A stretch of DNA of 64,000 nucleotides from Listeria booriae (GTDB taxonomy: Bacteria; Bacillota; Bacilli; Lactobacillales; Listeriaceae), in the NCBI RefSeq assembly GCF_000766865.1, contig NZ_JNFA01000001.1, positions 62,001 to 126,000 of the forward strand, written 5' to 3'. Under the pieces are notes generated by a model. That model was not told the DNA's origin, did not search any database, and saw only the letters and a list, made by a program, of their open reading frames with translations. A program made the position numbers and the translations under genes. Position 1 is the first letter of the stretch, and every line of letters starts with the position of its first letter. Shown piece after piece: positions 19,765 through 28,521 of the stretch.

Positions 19765-22101
19765 ATGGTGAAAAAAGACGGTTATACGATTCAATTGGAA
19801 AACATTCATTATTTAGCGCCGACGACAAACAGTGGCACGACAATCTTTTTCGTTTTGGAAGGGGAACTTCGAGTTACTTCGGCTGGTCAGACGTTTTTGT
19901 TACAGGAGAGCGATTTAATTGTGATCAATCATCAGCAACATTATTCGATTCGTGGTGTGACGCCTAATATTGTGATGAAATTGCAGATTACTGGACCGTT
20001 TTTCGCGTTGTATTATCCAGCTTATTTTCAGTATTCTTTCGATTGTTTCTCAAGTGGGCTTGATACGGGGCGCGAGAAGATGGTGACTTTGTTGCGCAAA
20101 AACTTGGCGAATATGATGATTGCGACGGCGAATGGGTTGGAAAATAGTGTTTTGGAGTCACAAAGTGCGCTTTTTCAAATGATGTTGTTGCTGACTCGCT
20201 TTTTCAAAAATGAGCATGTTTCAGAAGATAAATTGGCGGTTCATGATACGCGGATTACACGGATTATTCAGCAGTTGGAGCAACAGTTTGATGAGCCGAT
20301 TACGTTGCAAAGTATCGCGGAACAGGAATATTTATCGGTTGCCTATTTGTCTCGTTATTTTAAAAAGATGACTGGTCTTGGCTTTTTGCAATATTTGACC
20401 CATATTCGTTTGGAACACAGTTTGGAAGATTTGTGTTATAGTTCCGCCACGATTTCACAAATTGCCCAGAAAAACGGTTTTTCTTCTTCTAAAAATTTCA
20501 CGACTTCTTTTAAAACGTATTACGGCAAGTCCCCTGCTTCTTATCGTCGGGATTTCCTTGCTGCGCCGCAAGCTTTGGACAAACAGCAGACACCGATTCC
20601 TGAAGTAACGCCGATTAAGCCGTCTCCTGCTGTGTTAGTGAAGCTTTCGCATTATCGGCAAGATGCTGAGAAAGTGAGCTTTATGAATGAGATTCCGTTT
20701 GAGCAAAAACAGATTGCCATTTCGCTTGGAAAACAAGAAACGATTCCTCGGCCATTACATATTTTGACGATTGTGGAATTGAAGGAAGTGCTGCATCATA
20801 ATGTGCAAACCCAGATTGAGACGGCCGCGGCAGAGCTTCGTGTGCGCTATGTTGGCATTCGCCATTTAATCTTCGGCTCCACATTGCTTTCGGAAAAAGA
20901 AACAGATGAAACGATGCCGACTTCTTCCCCGTATGCCAACGCTTCTTTGGCGATTGATTACTTGAAAAAGCTTGGTATCAGCTTGTTTATTCGCGTGGAG
21001 TATCAGGATATTTCGAGTGACGAGACGCTTTATTTTGAAAAACTGACACAGTTTATGCAGTATATGATTCAAGTGTACGGGTCGCCTTATGTGAAGACGT
21101 GGTACTTTATGTATTATGAGCCGTACAATACGGTTGCTTCACGGAAGGAATTGCAACGGGTGTATTTGAAATTACGCGACGTGATTAAGAGTTTCCATGC
21201 GTCGATTCAGGTTGGAAGTTATTTGCCGTTTTCTGAGAGACGGGAAACGCCGCTTGCGAATCATGAGTGGATTTTACAGAATCGGGATGCGGTAGACTTT
21301 ATTGGCTTTAATGCGAACCAAAATGAAGCGGTCGATTTTACGAAAAGTGCGCAGAAAGACTTCATTATTACGAAAGATTATGTTTTGTCGAAAACGCAGA
21401 AATTGAAGCGGTATTTGAAGGAAAACCGGTGGGATAAGCCTTTGATGTTGACGAATTGGAACACGTTGACGGGAAACACCCGGTATACGAATGGGACATT
21501 TTTTAGAGGGGCGCTTATTTTTCAGACGGTTTTGGCGGTTAGTTCGGAGGTTGCGGGGCTTGGTTTTTGGATTAATACGGAGCTGCATGAAGAGGATTTG
21601 AGTGGACGCAATATCCGGTTGGATGGATTGGAATTGTTTCATTTTTTCAATGGGAAGCGGCCGGCGTATTTTTCGCTTAAATTTAAGGAACGGTTACGTG
21701 GGAAAATTGTGGCGCGTGGCGAGCATTTTGTGATGACGGAAAATGAGGATGGGTACCAGCTCGTATTGTTGAATTGTACGAACATGAACCCGCTCTACTC
21801 GGTGGAAGACTCGTTTTTGCGGGATTATCGTAAGGAGTTTCATGTGCAGTTGGACGGGCTCGTGCCAGGGGAATATCAGTTGCGCAAGTTCCAGTTCGAC
21901 CGTGAGAATGGTGCGCTTTATTCGAAGTATTGGCAGTTGAATAGTAAGCACGGACTCGATTCGGAAATTATGGATTACATTGTGCAAGATGCGCAGCCGA
22001 CGCTTTCGGTGAGTGATGAATTAATTACGGAGAATTGGTCATTTTACGCGTATTTGGATGTGAATGCGATTCAGTTTTATGAATTTAGGCGGACATTGTA
22101 G
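19765..22101 (+). CDS. AraC-type regulator fused to a GH39-like domain
   Basis: A 778-residue regulator. Residues about 1-110 look like an AraC-type cupin sensor (GTTIFFVLEGELRVTSAGQTF). Residues about 164-265 are a complete AraC double helix-turn-helix (ITLQSIAEQEYLSVAYLSRYFKK and ISQIAQKNGFSSSKNFTTSF). From about 330 a beta-xylosidase-like TIM-barrel follows, resembling glycoside hydrolase family 39. The acid/base position reads WYFMYYEPYN (Glu452), but the nucleophile segment reads MLTNWNT where active enzymes have TEWN, so Asn564 replaces the catalytic Glu. The barrel is therefore probably a ligand sensor. It is read toward the convergent MFS gene and may control the MFS/amidohydrolase genes. 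Confidence 0.8.
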   Translation: MVKKDGYTIQLENIHYLAPTTNSGTTIFFVLEGELRVTSAGQTFLLQESDLIVINHQQHYSIRGVTPNIVMKLQITGPFFALYYPAYFQYSFDCFSSGLDTGREKMVTLLRKNLANMMIATANGLENSVLESQSALFQMMLLLTRFFKNEHVSEDKLAVHDTRITRIIQQLEQQFDEPITLQSIAEQEYLSVAYLSRYFKKMTGLGFLQYLTHIRLEHSLEDLCYSSATISQIAQKNGFSSSKNFTTSFKTYYGKSPASYRRDFLAAPQALDKQQTPIPEVTPIKPSPAVLVKLSHYRQDAEKVSFMNEIPFEQKQIAISLGKQETIPRPLHILTIVELKEVLHHNVQTQIETAAAELRVRYVGIRHLIFGSTLLSEKETDETMPTSSPYANASLAIDYLKKLGISLFIRVEYQDISSDETLYFEKLTQFMQYMIQVYGSPYVKTWYFMYYEPYNTVASRKELQRVYLKLRDVIKSFHASIQVGSYLPFSERRETPLANHEWILQNRDAVDFIGFNANQNEAVDFTKSAQKDFIITKDYVLSKTQKLKRYLKENRWDKPLMLTNWNTLTGNTRYTNGTFFRGALIFQTVLAVSSEVAGLGFWINTELHEEDLSGRNIRLDGLELFHFFNGKRPAYFSLKFKERLRGKIVARGEHFVMTENEDGYQLVLLNCTNMNPLYSVEDSFLRDYRKEFHVQLDGLVPGEYQLRKFQFDRENGALYSKYWQLNSKHGLDSEIMDYIVQDAQPTLSVSDELITENWSFYAYLDVNAIQFYEFRRTL

Positions 22102-22115
22102 AAAATAAACGCCAA

Positions 22116-22172
22116 ATAAAGCCGAGGACTGCCTTACCAATTAAAACGGGTAAGACGTAGACTCGGCTTTAT
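22116..22172. terminator. Bidirectional terminator AraC-GH39 / MFS
   Basis: ATAAAGCCGAG pairs with CTCGGCTTTAT, and an inner CTTACC/GGGTAAG stem sits inside. Convergent genes flank it. Confidence 0.8.
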
Positions 22173-22205
22173 ACAAATCGAGCAGTTGCGGTCGATTTAC
22201 TTTAG

Positions 22206-23411
22206 TTATGCACCCAACCTGTCTTTTTTCATATTGGGCATTAGTCCAACAAACACCGCGGTAATGATAGATACGACGGCGATTGCGGTAAAGACGCTTT
22301 CGTATGTGCCGAATTTGCCGACGAGATTCGCGACAAGCATTGGTGCGAAAACGCCGCCCAGTGTTGCGCCTGTGTTGATGATGCCAACACCTGTTCCGAC
22401 GATGGATTCATGTAGTCGTTTTAATGGTAAGGTGAACATCGTGGAGAAAATCATGACGGAACACAAGTAGCTAAGGAAAAGCCAGAATGTGGCGCCCGCG
22501 ATGTTTTCTGTACGGTAAACAAGTATTGCTGCCACGGCTGATATGACTGCCAAAACAAAGATGACGCGTTTTTCGCGGTGCTGGAAATAACGGCCAACGA
22601 TGAAGGCTGTTCCGAAACTTCCGAGCAAGCTTCCAAGTCCGGCGATAGCTACGATGATAGAGCTAGTAACCAGAGATACGCCGCGTTCGTCTACAAAATA
22701 TGTCGGCATCCAGTTCGCGACAGTGTACAGCGCAATATTTATGCTACACATCGCGATAAATAGTAAAATCACAACGGGATTCGTTAATACTTTTAAAAAT
22801 GGTGTGGCTGGTGTATCACTTTTTTGTGCTGTTTTTTGTTTTTCTTTATGTGTGTTTGGCAATTTCCAAATGACGAGGATTAATGCCAAAACGAAAATAA
22901 ATGCAATGCAGAATACCGCGCCTCGCCAGCCGAATTGGGCAATGATAATCGGGATTAGTAGCGGTCCGATGATTGAGGCGATGCCGGATGTGGAGATTAA
23001 AATGGATTGCGCCCAGGTTCGTTTTTCCATAGGATAAGTGTCGGTTACGGTTCTAGCGGATGATGTTGGGTAGCCTGCGTGTCCGATTCCTGCGAAGAAG
23101 CGTGCTGCGACAAGTGCGATTAATGTTGATGCAGAGCCAAAAACAATGGATGCAACGGTAATTATAGACAGTGAAATAATTAATACAAACTTAGATCCTA
23201 GCTTATCATTTAAATAGCCAAACGGAATTTGCATAATCGAATAACCGATGAAAAAAGCAGAGAATATGTAGCTTTTCTCGTCAATGCTCAGATGTAGTTG
23301 TTCAGCAAGTGGTACTGCGATGACGCCAATGACTAACTTGTCAATGTAAATCGCGATGTAACCTAGAAACAATATTGGCAAAATGACCTTCCCTTGTTGT
23401 TCAGTTTTCAT
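22206..23411 (-). CDS. MFS transporter
   Basis: A 401-residue major facilitator with about 12 predicted helices. The cytoplasmic loop 2-3 motif GYLNDKLGSKFVLI is the MFS signature, and ARFFAGIGHAGYPTSSART is the helix 4 region typical of anion/cation symporters related to the ACS (glucarate/phthalate) group. It is divergent from two M20 amidohydrolases, so it may import their acylated substrates or export product; the substrate is not readable. Start ATG at 23411 follows GGAGGAG; the frame extends 22 codons upstream without a ribosome site. Confidence 0.8.
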   Translation of the reverse strand: MKTEQQGKVILPILFLGYIAIYIDKLVIGVIAVPLAEQLHLSIDEKSYIFSAFFIGYSIMQIPFGYLNDKLGSKFVLIISLSIITVASIVFGSASTLIALVAARFFAGIGHAGYPTSSARTVTDTYPMEKRTWAQSILISTSGIASIIGPLLIPIIIAQFGWRGAVFCIAFIFVLALILVIWKLPNTHKEKQKTAQKSDTPATPFLKVLTNPVVILLFIAMCSINIALYTVANWMPTYFVDERGVSLVTSSIIVAIAGLGSLLGSFGTAFIVGRYFQHREKRVIFVLAVISAVAAILVYRTENIAGATFWLFLSYLCSVMIFSTMFTLPLKRLHESIVGTGVGIINTGATLGGVFAPMLVANLVGKFGTYESVFTAIAVVSIITAVFVGLMPNMKKDRLGA

Positions 23412-23458
23412 GACTTCTCCTCCGTTTTTTGTAATCAATGTTTTGAGGGAACATTTTA

Positions 23459-23472
23459 ATATAGCGCTTACA
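23459..23472 (-). promoter_or_regulatory. Possible cre site before the MFS gene
   Basis: On the minus strand TGTAAGCGCTATAT matches the cre consensus TGWAANCGNTNWCA except for the last two bases. It lies about 50 bases before the MFS start. Confidence 0.35.
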
Positions 23473-23689
23473 ATCATTATAACACCCTGATTCCGCAGAG
23501 CAAGAAATTATCTAAAAATTTAAAATTATGTCATAAATACTGAGGCATTTTTGACATTCCGATCTTTTCATTTTTACACAATGACAAAAACTAGCCTATT
23601 TTACAACAAAAATATGCTTATAACTTTCACGTCAACCATCTATAATGGCATCGAGGGAACAAATATTTTTATTTTGGAGGAGGGGCATA

Positions 23690-24877
23690 ATGAGACAACA
23701 ATTAATGGCGAAATTAGAAGCAAAACAGGACAGAATCATTGAAATTAGACGGTACTTACATGCACATCCCGAGTTATCATTTCAAGAGGAGAACACGGCG
23801 CGATACATTGCCGATTTCTATGAAGGAAAAGATTGTGACGTAAAAACAAATATTGGTGGGCATGGCGTCGTTGTAACGATTGATAGTGGCAAACCTGGAC
23901 GGACGCTTGCGATTCGGGCGGATTTTGACGCGCTGCCAATTACGGAGGAAACAGGCCTTCCTTTTGCCTCGGAAAATCCTGGCGTGATGCATGCGTGTGG
24001 GCATGACGGGCATACGGCTTACATGCTAATTCTCGCGGAAACGTTAATCGAAATGAAAGAGCAGCTTACTGGCAAAATTGTCGTCTTGCATCAGCCTGCC
24101 GAAGAAACACCGCCGGGTGGTGCGATTGCGATGATTCGTGATGGTTGCTTGGACGGCGTGGATCATGTGCTCGGTATTCATGTCATGTCAACGATGCCAA
24201 CTGGTGAAGTCGCATATCGTGAAGGGGCTATTCAAACGGGACGCGCCGCTTTTAAAGTGAAAATTGCTGGACGTGGCGGTCACGGTTCTTCGCCGCACAT
24301 GGCAAATGACGCGATTGTTGCCGCTAGCGAATTCGTACTTGCCGTTCAAACTATTATTAGTCGCCGTCTGAATCCGTTTGACGTTGGCTCGATTACGATT
24401 GGTTCTTTTGACGGGAAAGGTAGTTTTAACGTGATTAAAGATGCGGTGGAACTTGAGGGCGACGTGCGAGCAATGACGGAAGAAACGCGCGTGTTGATTG
24501 AGAAGGAATTCCGCCGAATTTTGGATGGGCTAGCGAAGATGTTCGGTATTACGTACGATTTGGATTACAAAAACGATTATCCGGTACTTATGAATGATGA
24601 GAACTTAACGGCTTTTGTGGCTTCGTCGTTGCAAGATGCGAACATTCCTGAAATTACAACGATTGTGCGCTGTGAGCCGCAGCCCCCTTCTGAAGATTTT
24701 GCGTATTATGCGAAGGAACGGCCTAGCTCTTTCTTTTATGTCGGCGCAATGCCTGCGAATGGGGTTTGTTATCCGCACCATCATCCGAAATTTGATATTA
24801 ACGAAGCGTCCTTACTAATTGCCGCAAAAGCGATGGGAACATTGGTGGCCGATTATGGGGATTATAAGGAGGAATAA
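23690..24877 (+). CDS. M20 family amidohydrolase (first of tandem pair)
   Basis: A 395-residue metallo-amidohydrolase of the M20D type (N-acyl-amino-acid / hippurate / IAA-conjugate hydrolases). Metal-binding motifs are MHACGHDGHTAY, HQPAEETPPGGA (with the catalytic Glu pair), and HHHPKFDINE near the C-terminus. The dimerisation lid begins about GRAAFKVKIAGRGGHGSSPHMAN. The exact acyl substrate cannot be read. The start at 23690 follows GGAGGAGGGG; an in-frame ATG 15 codons earlier has none. Four bases separate it from the next gene, a close paralogue. Confidence 0.9.
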   Translation: MRQQLMAKLEAKQDRIIEIRRYLHAHPELSFQEENTARYIADFYEGKDCDVKTNIGGHGVVVTIDSGKPGRTLAIRADFDALPITEETGLPFASENPGVMHACGHDGHTAYMLILAETLIEMKEQLTGKIVVLHQPAEETPPGGAIAMIRDGCLDGVDHVLGIHVMSTMPTGEVAYREGAIQTGRAAFKVKIAGRGGHGSSPHMANDAIVAASEFVLAVQTIISRRLNPFDVGSITIGSFDGKGSFNVIKDAVELEGDVRAMTEETRVLIEKEFRRILDGLAKMFGITYDLDYKNDYPVLMNDENLTAFVASSLQDANIPEITTIVRCEPQPPSEDFAYYAKERPSSFFYVGAMPANGVCYPHHHPKFDINEASLLIAAKAMGTLVADYGDYKEE

Positions 24878-24880
24878 ACG

Positions 24881-26071
24881 ATGTTACGTGAAAAATTAAT
24901 GGCCATGATTGATGCTCGAACCGATGAAATGATTGCAATTAGGCGCCATCTTCATGCGCATCCAGAGCTGTCTTTTCATGAAGAAGAAACAGCGAACTAT
25001 ATCGCTCAATTTTATGAAGGTAAAAATGTGACGCTGGAACGCAATGTTGGGAATGGTTACGGGATTATCGTGACGATTTCGGGCGCCAAACCGGGGAAAA
25101 CATTGGCTTTGCGTGCTGATTTTGACGCTTTGCCAATTACGGAAGAAACGGGACTTCCCTTTGCTTCGGAGAATCCTGGTGTGATGCATGCTTGCGGGCA
25201 TGACGCGCATACTGCCTACTTGCTCATTCTTGCGGATTGCTTGATTCAATTGCAAGAAGAACTCGCCGGCACGATCAAAATTATTCACCAACACGCCGAA
25301 GAAACACCACCTGGTGGCGCGAAGGGAATGGTGGAATCGGGACGGTTAGATGATGTCGATGCGATTTACGGGATTCATGTGTTTCCGTTTTTTGATGCTG
25401 GAAATATTGCGTATCGCAGCGGTTTTTCGATGGCTGGACGGACGTATTTCAAACTCGGTATTCAAGGAACGGGAGGTCATGGTTCTTCACCACATATGGC
25501 AAATGACGCGATTGTTGCTGCTGCTTATTTTGTTAATGCGATTCAAACAATTGTCAGTCGCCGTTTAAATCCTTTTGATACTGGCGTTGTGACGGTCGGT
25601 TCTTTTGATGGAAAAGGCAGTTTTAACGTCATTAAGGATTATGTTGAGCTTGAAGGCGATGTCCGCTATATGACGAAGGAAACGCAAGCGCTGATTGATA
25701 CGGAGTTGCACCGCATTGTTGCTGGACTTGAAGCGATGTTTGGCATTAAAGCCACATTCACTTACACCGCTGACTATCCGCCACTTTATAATGATCCGCA
25801 AGCAACAGAAAACGCTGTTCACTACTTACAAAAAGGTGTCGGCGACTATTTGCAAAGCGTTACCGAAGCCGATATGGTTTCAGGCTCCGAAGATTTTGCT
25901 TACTATCTTGAAAAAATACCTGGTGCCTTCCTCTACGTTGGCGCAAGGCCAAAAGGCGTGGAAAACGCGTACTTCAACCACCACCCAAAATTCGATATTG
26001 ACGAAGACGCGCTTCCAGTTGCCGCAAAAGCTGTAGCTGATATTGTTTTAGGTTTTTACGATTTAGAATAG
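24881..26071 (+). CDS. M20 family amidohydrolase (second of tandem pair)
   Basis: A 396-residue paralogue of the preceding gene sharing long identical blocks (LHAHPELSF, LRADFDALPITEETGLPF, GSFDGKGSFNVIKD). All metal ligands are present: MHACGHDAHTAY, HQHAEETPPGGA and FNHHPKFDIDE. The two differ in substrate-contact stretches (HVMSTMPTGEVAY versus HVFPFFDAGNIAY), which suggests duplication followed by specificity change. They form one operon, closed by a strong terminator. Confidence 0.9.
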   Translation: MLREKLMAMIDARTDEMIAIRRHLHAHPELSFHEEETANYIAQFYEGKNVTLERNVGNGYGIIVTISGAKPGKTLALRADFDALPITEETGLPFASENPGVMHACGHDAHTAYLLILADCLIQLQEELAGTIKIIHQHAEETPPGGAKGMVESGRLDDVDAIYGIHVFPFFDAGNIAYRSGFSMAGRTYFKLGIQGTGGHGSSPHMANDAIVAAAYFVNAIQTIVSRRLNPFDTGVVTVGSFDGKGSFNVIKDYVELEGDVRYMTKETQALIDTELHRIVAGLEAMFGIKATFTYTADYPPLYNDPQATENAVHYLQKGVGDYLQSVTEADMVSGSEDFAYYLEKIPGAFLYVGARPKGVENAYFNHHPKFDIDEDALPVAAKAVADIVLGFYDLE

Positions 26072-26124
26072 AAAAAAGGAAGGCCCATTCATGATACGAG
26101 TCATGCGTGGGCCTTCCTTTTTTT
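26072..26124. terminator. Bidirectional terminator amidohydrolase / BI-1
   Basis: A 16-bp perfect outer stem (AAAAAAGGAAGGCCCA / TGGGCCTTCCTTTTTT) with an inner CATGA/TCATG stem, between convergent genes. Confidence 0.92.
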
Positions 26125-26791
26125 AGTTTCGTCCTGCAAACAAGCGTAGCAAGAACAAGAACAAGTTTAGAAAATCTAAATATAAGCTCATCGCTAACAA
26201 TGGTACGTCCTGCATTGTCACGTCGCGCTTCATAATTTGGTTAAAGTCAAACAGGATGTAAAGGGAGAACAATAACGTCCCCGCTCCTGCGAAAATGGTT
26301 GACATCAGCGAGCTTAGCGGGAAGAAAATCGAAATCAACGAAATGACTACGACAATCAGTAATGCCGCGAATAAGCCTTTTGCCATAAACGATAAGTCGG
26401 TCTTCATTTTAGCTCCGACAAAACCAAGTACAGTAAATGTTACCGTCGCCGTAGCAAACGCCATTAAAACAGCATTCCCTGCTCCAGCGTTTAAGTAATA
26501 TTGTAATGTTGGCGCTAATACAAGCCCCGTTACGAACGCAAAAGCAAGCAATAAACCGTAACCGATTTTGGAAGCACTCTTGCTGCGTCTTACGAAAATC
26601 ATCGCGATTAATAACGCAAATTCCAAAACGACGAGCGGAATATAAAATGCGAATGGAATTTCACGACCAATCACTGTTCCAACTGTTGCCATTACTAGAG
26701 AAATAACAAACCAGTTAAGCACTTTTTGCATAATTTCGGCTTTTGTAGCGCCAGCCGTAGCGTGTTCTGCACTTCTGTATGTTTCATTCAT
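26123..26791 (-). CDS. Bax inhibitor-1 (BI-1/YetJ) family membrane protein
   Basis: A 222-residue protein with seven predicted membrane helices and an N-terminal cytoplasmic stretch. The C-terminal LYILFDFNQIMKRD and ALSLYLDFLNLFLFLLRL blocks are the BI-1 signature; the conserved aspartates of this region form the pH-gated calcium-leak sensor in B. subtilis YetJ. Its role in Listeria is unknown. It starts at ATG 26791 behind TTGGAGTG. About 70 bases separate it from the Cas6-like gene on the same strand, so the two could share a transcript. Confidence 0.9.
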   Translation of the reverse strand: MNETYRSAEHATAGATKAEIMQKVLNWFVISLVMATVGTVIGREIPFAFYIPLVVLEFALLIAMIFVRRSKSASKIGYGLLLAFAFVTGLVLAPTLQYYLNAGAGNAVLMAFATATVTFTVLGFVGAKMKTDLSFMAKGLFAALLIVVVISLISIFFPLSSLMSTIFAGAGTLLFSLYILFDFNQIMKRDVTMQDVPLLAMSLYLDFLNLFLFLLRLFAGRN

Positions 26792-26861
26792 TTTGTTTTA
26801 CTTCACTCCAATCTACTATTTATACGTACTAGTATACCATTTCCCAAAATGTTTGAAAATA

Positions 26862-27584
26862 CTAGATTACTTCGATCATACCAAAACCCATGCCACGCAT
26901 CGAGCCAATGCCGCCTTGCACGAAATGGTTAAGTAAATATGGCTGGCCAATCATTTCGAATTTGCCAAGCGAACAAGCTACGTGAAGATTATAACAAATT
27001 ACCACAGTTTTCTTAATAGCCACTTTTTTAAATTGAAGTGCTTCTATGTCTGCTTTGACATATTCACCGAACTTATCGCGTAACTGAAAATATAAATTTC
27101 GTTTTAGAACGCGCTCAAAAGCCTCTTCTTCCCACCAATAAAACCAGTCCTTCTTTGTTTCTTTATTATGGTCCCGACATACGATTGGTGACAATGTTTT
27201 AAAGGCAATGCGTTCGGAGACAATCGATTCTTCCTGCACGATTTGAATCGTCTGCACACGAATTTTATTCATCTCTGAAAACGGCAACTGCTTCCCCTTA
27301 ACGTTCATCAAAGCATTGTAATAATTAATACCTAGTTCGGCATCCGCTGTCGCAAAATTAATCACGATTTCATTTTGCGCCAATTTGATAATTCCCCCAT
27401 TAAAAATTGGTTTTGGAAGATAGACAGAAAATGTAAAGTTTTTTTGTTTGTTCCCGCTATACATCTCTTTATATTTCGCTTCATTCGCCCTGGAGAGCCC
27501 CGCTTTCATCACACTCACGACTTTGCGTCTGTAGTCAGCAGGGATTTTATTAGACGACAGCTCACAACTGATTTTTAGTCTCAT
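26862..27584 (-). CDS. cas6: Solitary Cas6-like CRISPR RNA-processing protein
   Basis: A 240-residue protein with the two-part RAMP layout of Cas6. The N-terminus MRLKISCELSSNKIPADYRR and the later KNFTFSVYLPKP strand match Cas6 ferredoxin-like half one. The C-terminus GGIGSMRGMGFGMIEVI (G224-G235) is the glycine-rich loop that defines the family. Cas6 cleaves CRISPR precursor RNA. No histidine occurs before about residue 137, where many Cas6 enzymes keep their catalytic His, so cleavage may use other residues or be lost. No cas1, cas2, cas3, cas5, cas7 or CRISPR array is present in the window. The ATG at 27584 follows GAGGAGG. Confidence 0.75.
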   Translation of the reverse strand: MRLKISCELSSNKIPADYRRKVVSVMKAGLSRANEAKYKEMYSGNKQKNFTFSVYLPKPIFNGGIIKLAQNEIVINFATADAELGINYYNALMNVKGKQLPFSEMNKIRVQTIQIVQEESIVSERIAFKTLSPIVCRDHNKETKKDWFYWWEEEAFERVLKRNLYFQLRDKFGEYVKADIEALQFKKVAIKKTVVICYNLHVACSLGKFEMIGQPYLLNHFVQGGIGSMRGMGFGMIEVI

Positions 27585-27705
27585 CCCACTCCTCCTCTTG
27601 ATTGTTTCCACCCAATACTAATATATCACCATTTGGCATATACATCCAATGAAAACCATCCCTTTCTTTATTCCTTTTTCTTTAGTACAATGTAGGTGAT
27701 AAAGC

Positions 27706-27715
27706 TGTTTAAACA
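27706..27715. promoter_or_regulatory. TreR-type operator before treR
   Basis: TGTTTAAACA, a perfect palindrome, lies 26 bases before the treR start and is identical to two palindromes before treP. This implies autoregulation. Confidence 0.65.
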
Positions 27716-27741
27716 AGTCAGCAAAATTGGAGGGAAAGACC

Positions 27742-28461
27742 TTGGGGAAAGCTGTTTATCAAGCAATTTACGCCGATTTAAAGAAAGATATTGACGAAGG
27801 TCGCTACTCCTTCAAAGAGATGTTGCCAACCGAACACATGCTGGTGCAACGTTTTGACTGTAGCCGCAACACCGTTCGCCGTGCTATTTCGGAACTCGTG
27901 AAAGATGGGTACGTTCAGAGCGTCCGCGGCAAAGGCGTCATGGTCATTCACCAACACGAGTCAATCGAATTCATGTTTGGCGGCGTTGAAAGTATGAAAG
28001 AATCGCTAAATCGTAATCATAAAAACTTCCATACTAAAGTGGTTCATTTTGAACAAATAACGGTTGATAAAAACTTAGCAAAAAAAACAATGTTACCCGA
28101 GGGTACAGATGTTTACTATATTAAGCGACTACGACTAGTGGAAGATGAGGCGTTGATTCTCGATGTGAACTATTTTGATGCTGCGATTGTTCGTGATCTA
28201 ACACCCGAAAAAGCCGCCGAATCTATTTACGAATATATTGAAGAAGAACTTCACGTCAAAATCGTGACATCTAAACGCTACATCGTCGTTGAAAAAGCAC
28301 TCACGGATGACAAAAAGTATATGGATCTAAACGGTTTCGATTGCCTGGCTGTCGTTAAAAACTACGCGTATGACGCAGATGGGACAATGTTTGAATACAC
28401 CGAATCACGCCATCGCCCGGATCGTTTTGTCTTCTTTGACTCTGCGCAACGATTAAAATAA
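27742..28461 (+). CDS. treR: Trehalose operon repressor TreR (GntR/UTRA)
   Basis: A 239-residue GntR-family regulator. Residues about 5-70 are the winged helix (LPTEHMLVQRFDCSRNTVRRAISELVKDGYV.S.RGKG) and the rest is a UTRA effector domain. The protein resembles TreR of Bacillus, which releases DNA on binding trehalose-6-phosphate. The same palindrome precedes this gene and treP, supporting the assignment. The likely start is TTG at 27742, 7 bases from GGAGGG; a TTG five codons earlier overlaps the ribosome site. Unusually, two-component and ABC genes separate it from treP-treA. Confidence 0.85.
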   Translation: MGKAVYQAIYADLKKDIDEGRYSFKEMLPTEHMLVQRFDCSRNTVRRAISELVKDGYVQSVRGKGVMVIHQHESIEFMFGGVESMKESLNRNHKNFHTKVVHFEQITVDKNLAKKTMLPEGTDVYYIKRLRLVEDEALILDVNYFDAAIVRDLTPEKAAESIYEYIEEELHVKIVTSKRYIVVEKALTDDKKYMDLNGFDCLAVVKNYAYDADGTMFEYTESRHRPDRFVFFDSAQRLK

Positions 28462-28466
28462 GCCAG

Positions 28467-28499
28467 CTCCACCTAAACTCCACCTTCGCACGTTATAAT
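28467..28499 (+). promoter_or_regulatory. Response-regulator direct repeat and promoter
   Basis: CTCCACCT occurs twice with 11-base periodicity (28467-28474 and 28478-28485), the geometry of OmpR-family binding sites. A TATAAT -10 box follows at 28494-28499, 16 bases from the start of the second copy. A matching arrangement precedes the ABC genes. Confidence 0.6.
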
Positions 28500-28521
28500 A
28501 AGGGCAAATAAGGAGGTTATT

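Noticed and set aside
26000-27740. CRISPR array near the cas6-like gene
   Set aside because: No spaced direct repeats of 25-40 bases were seen here or elsewhere in the window.
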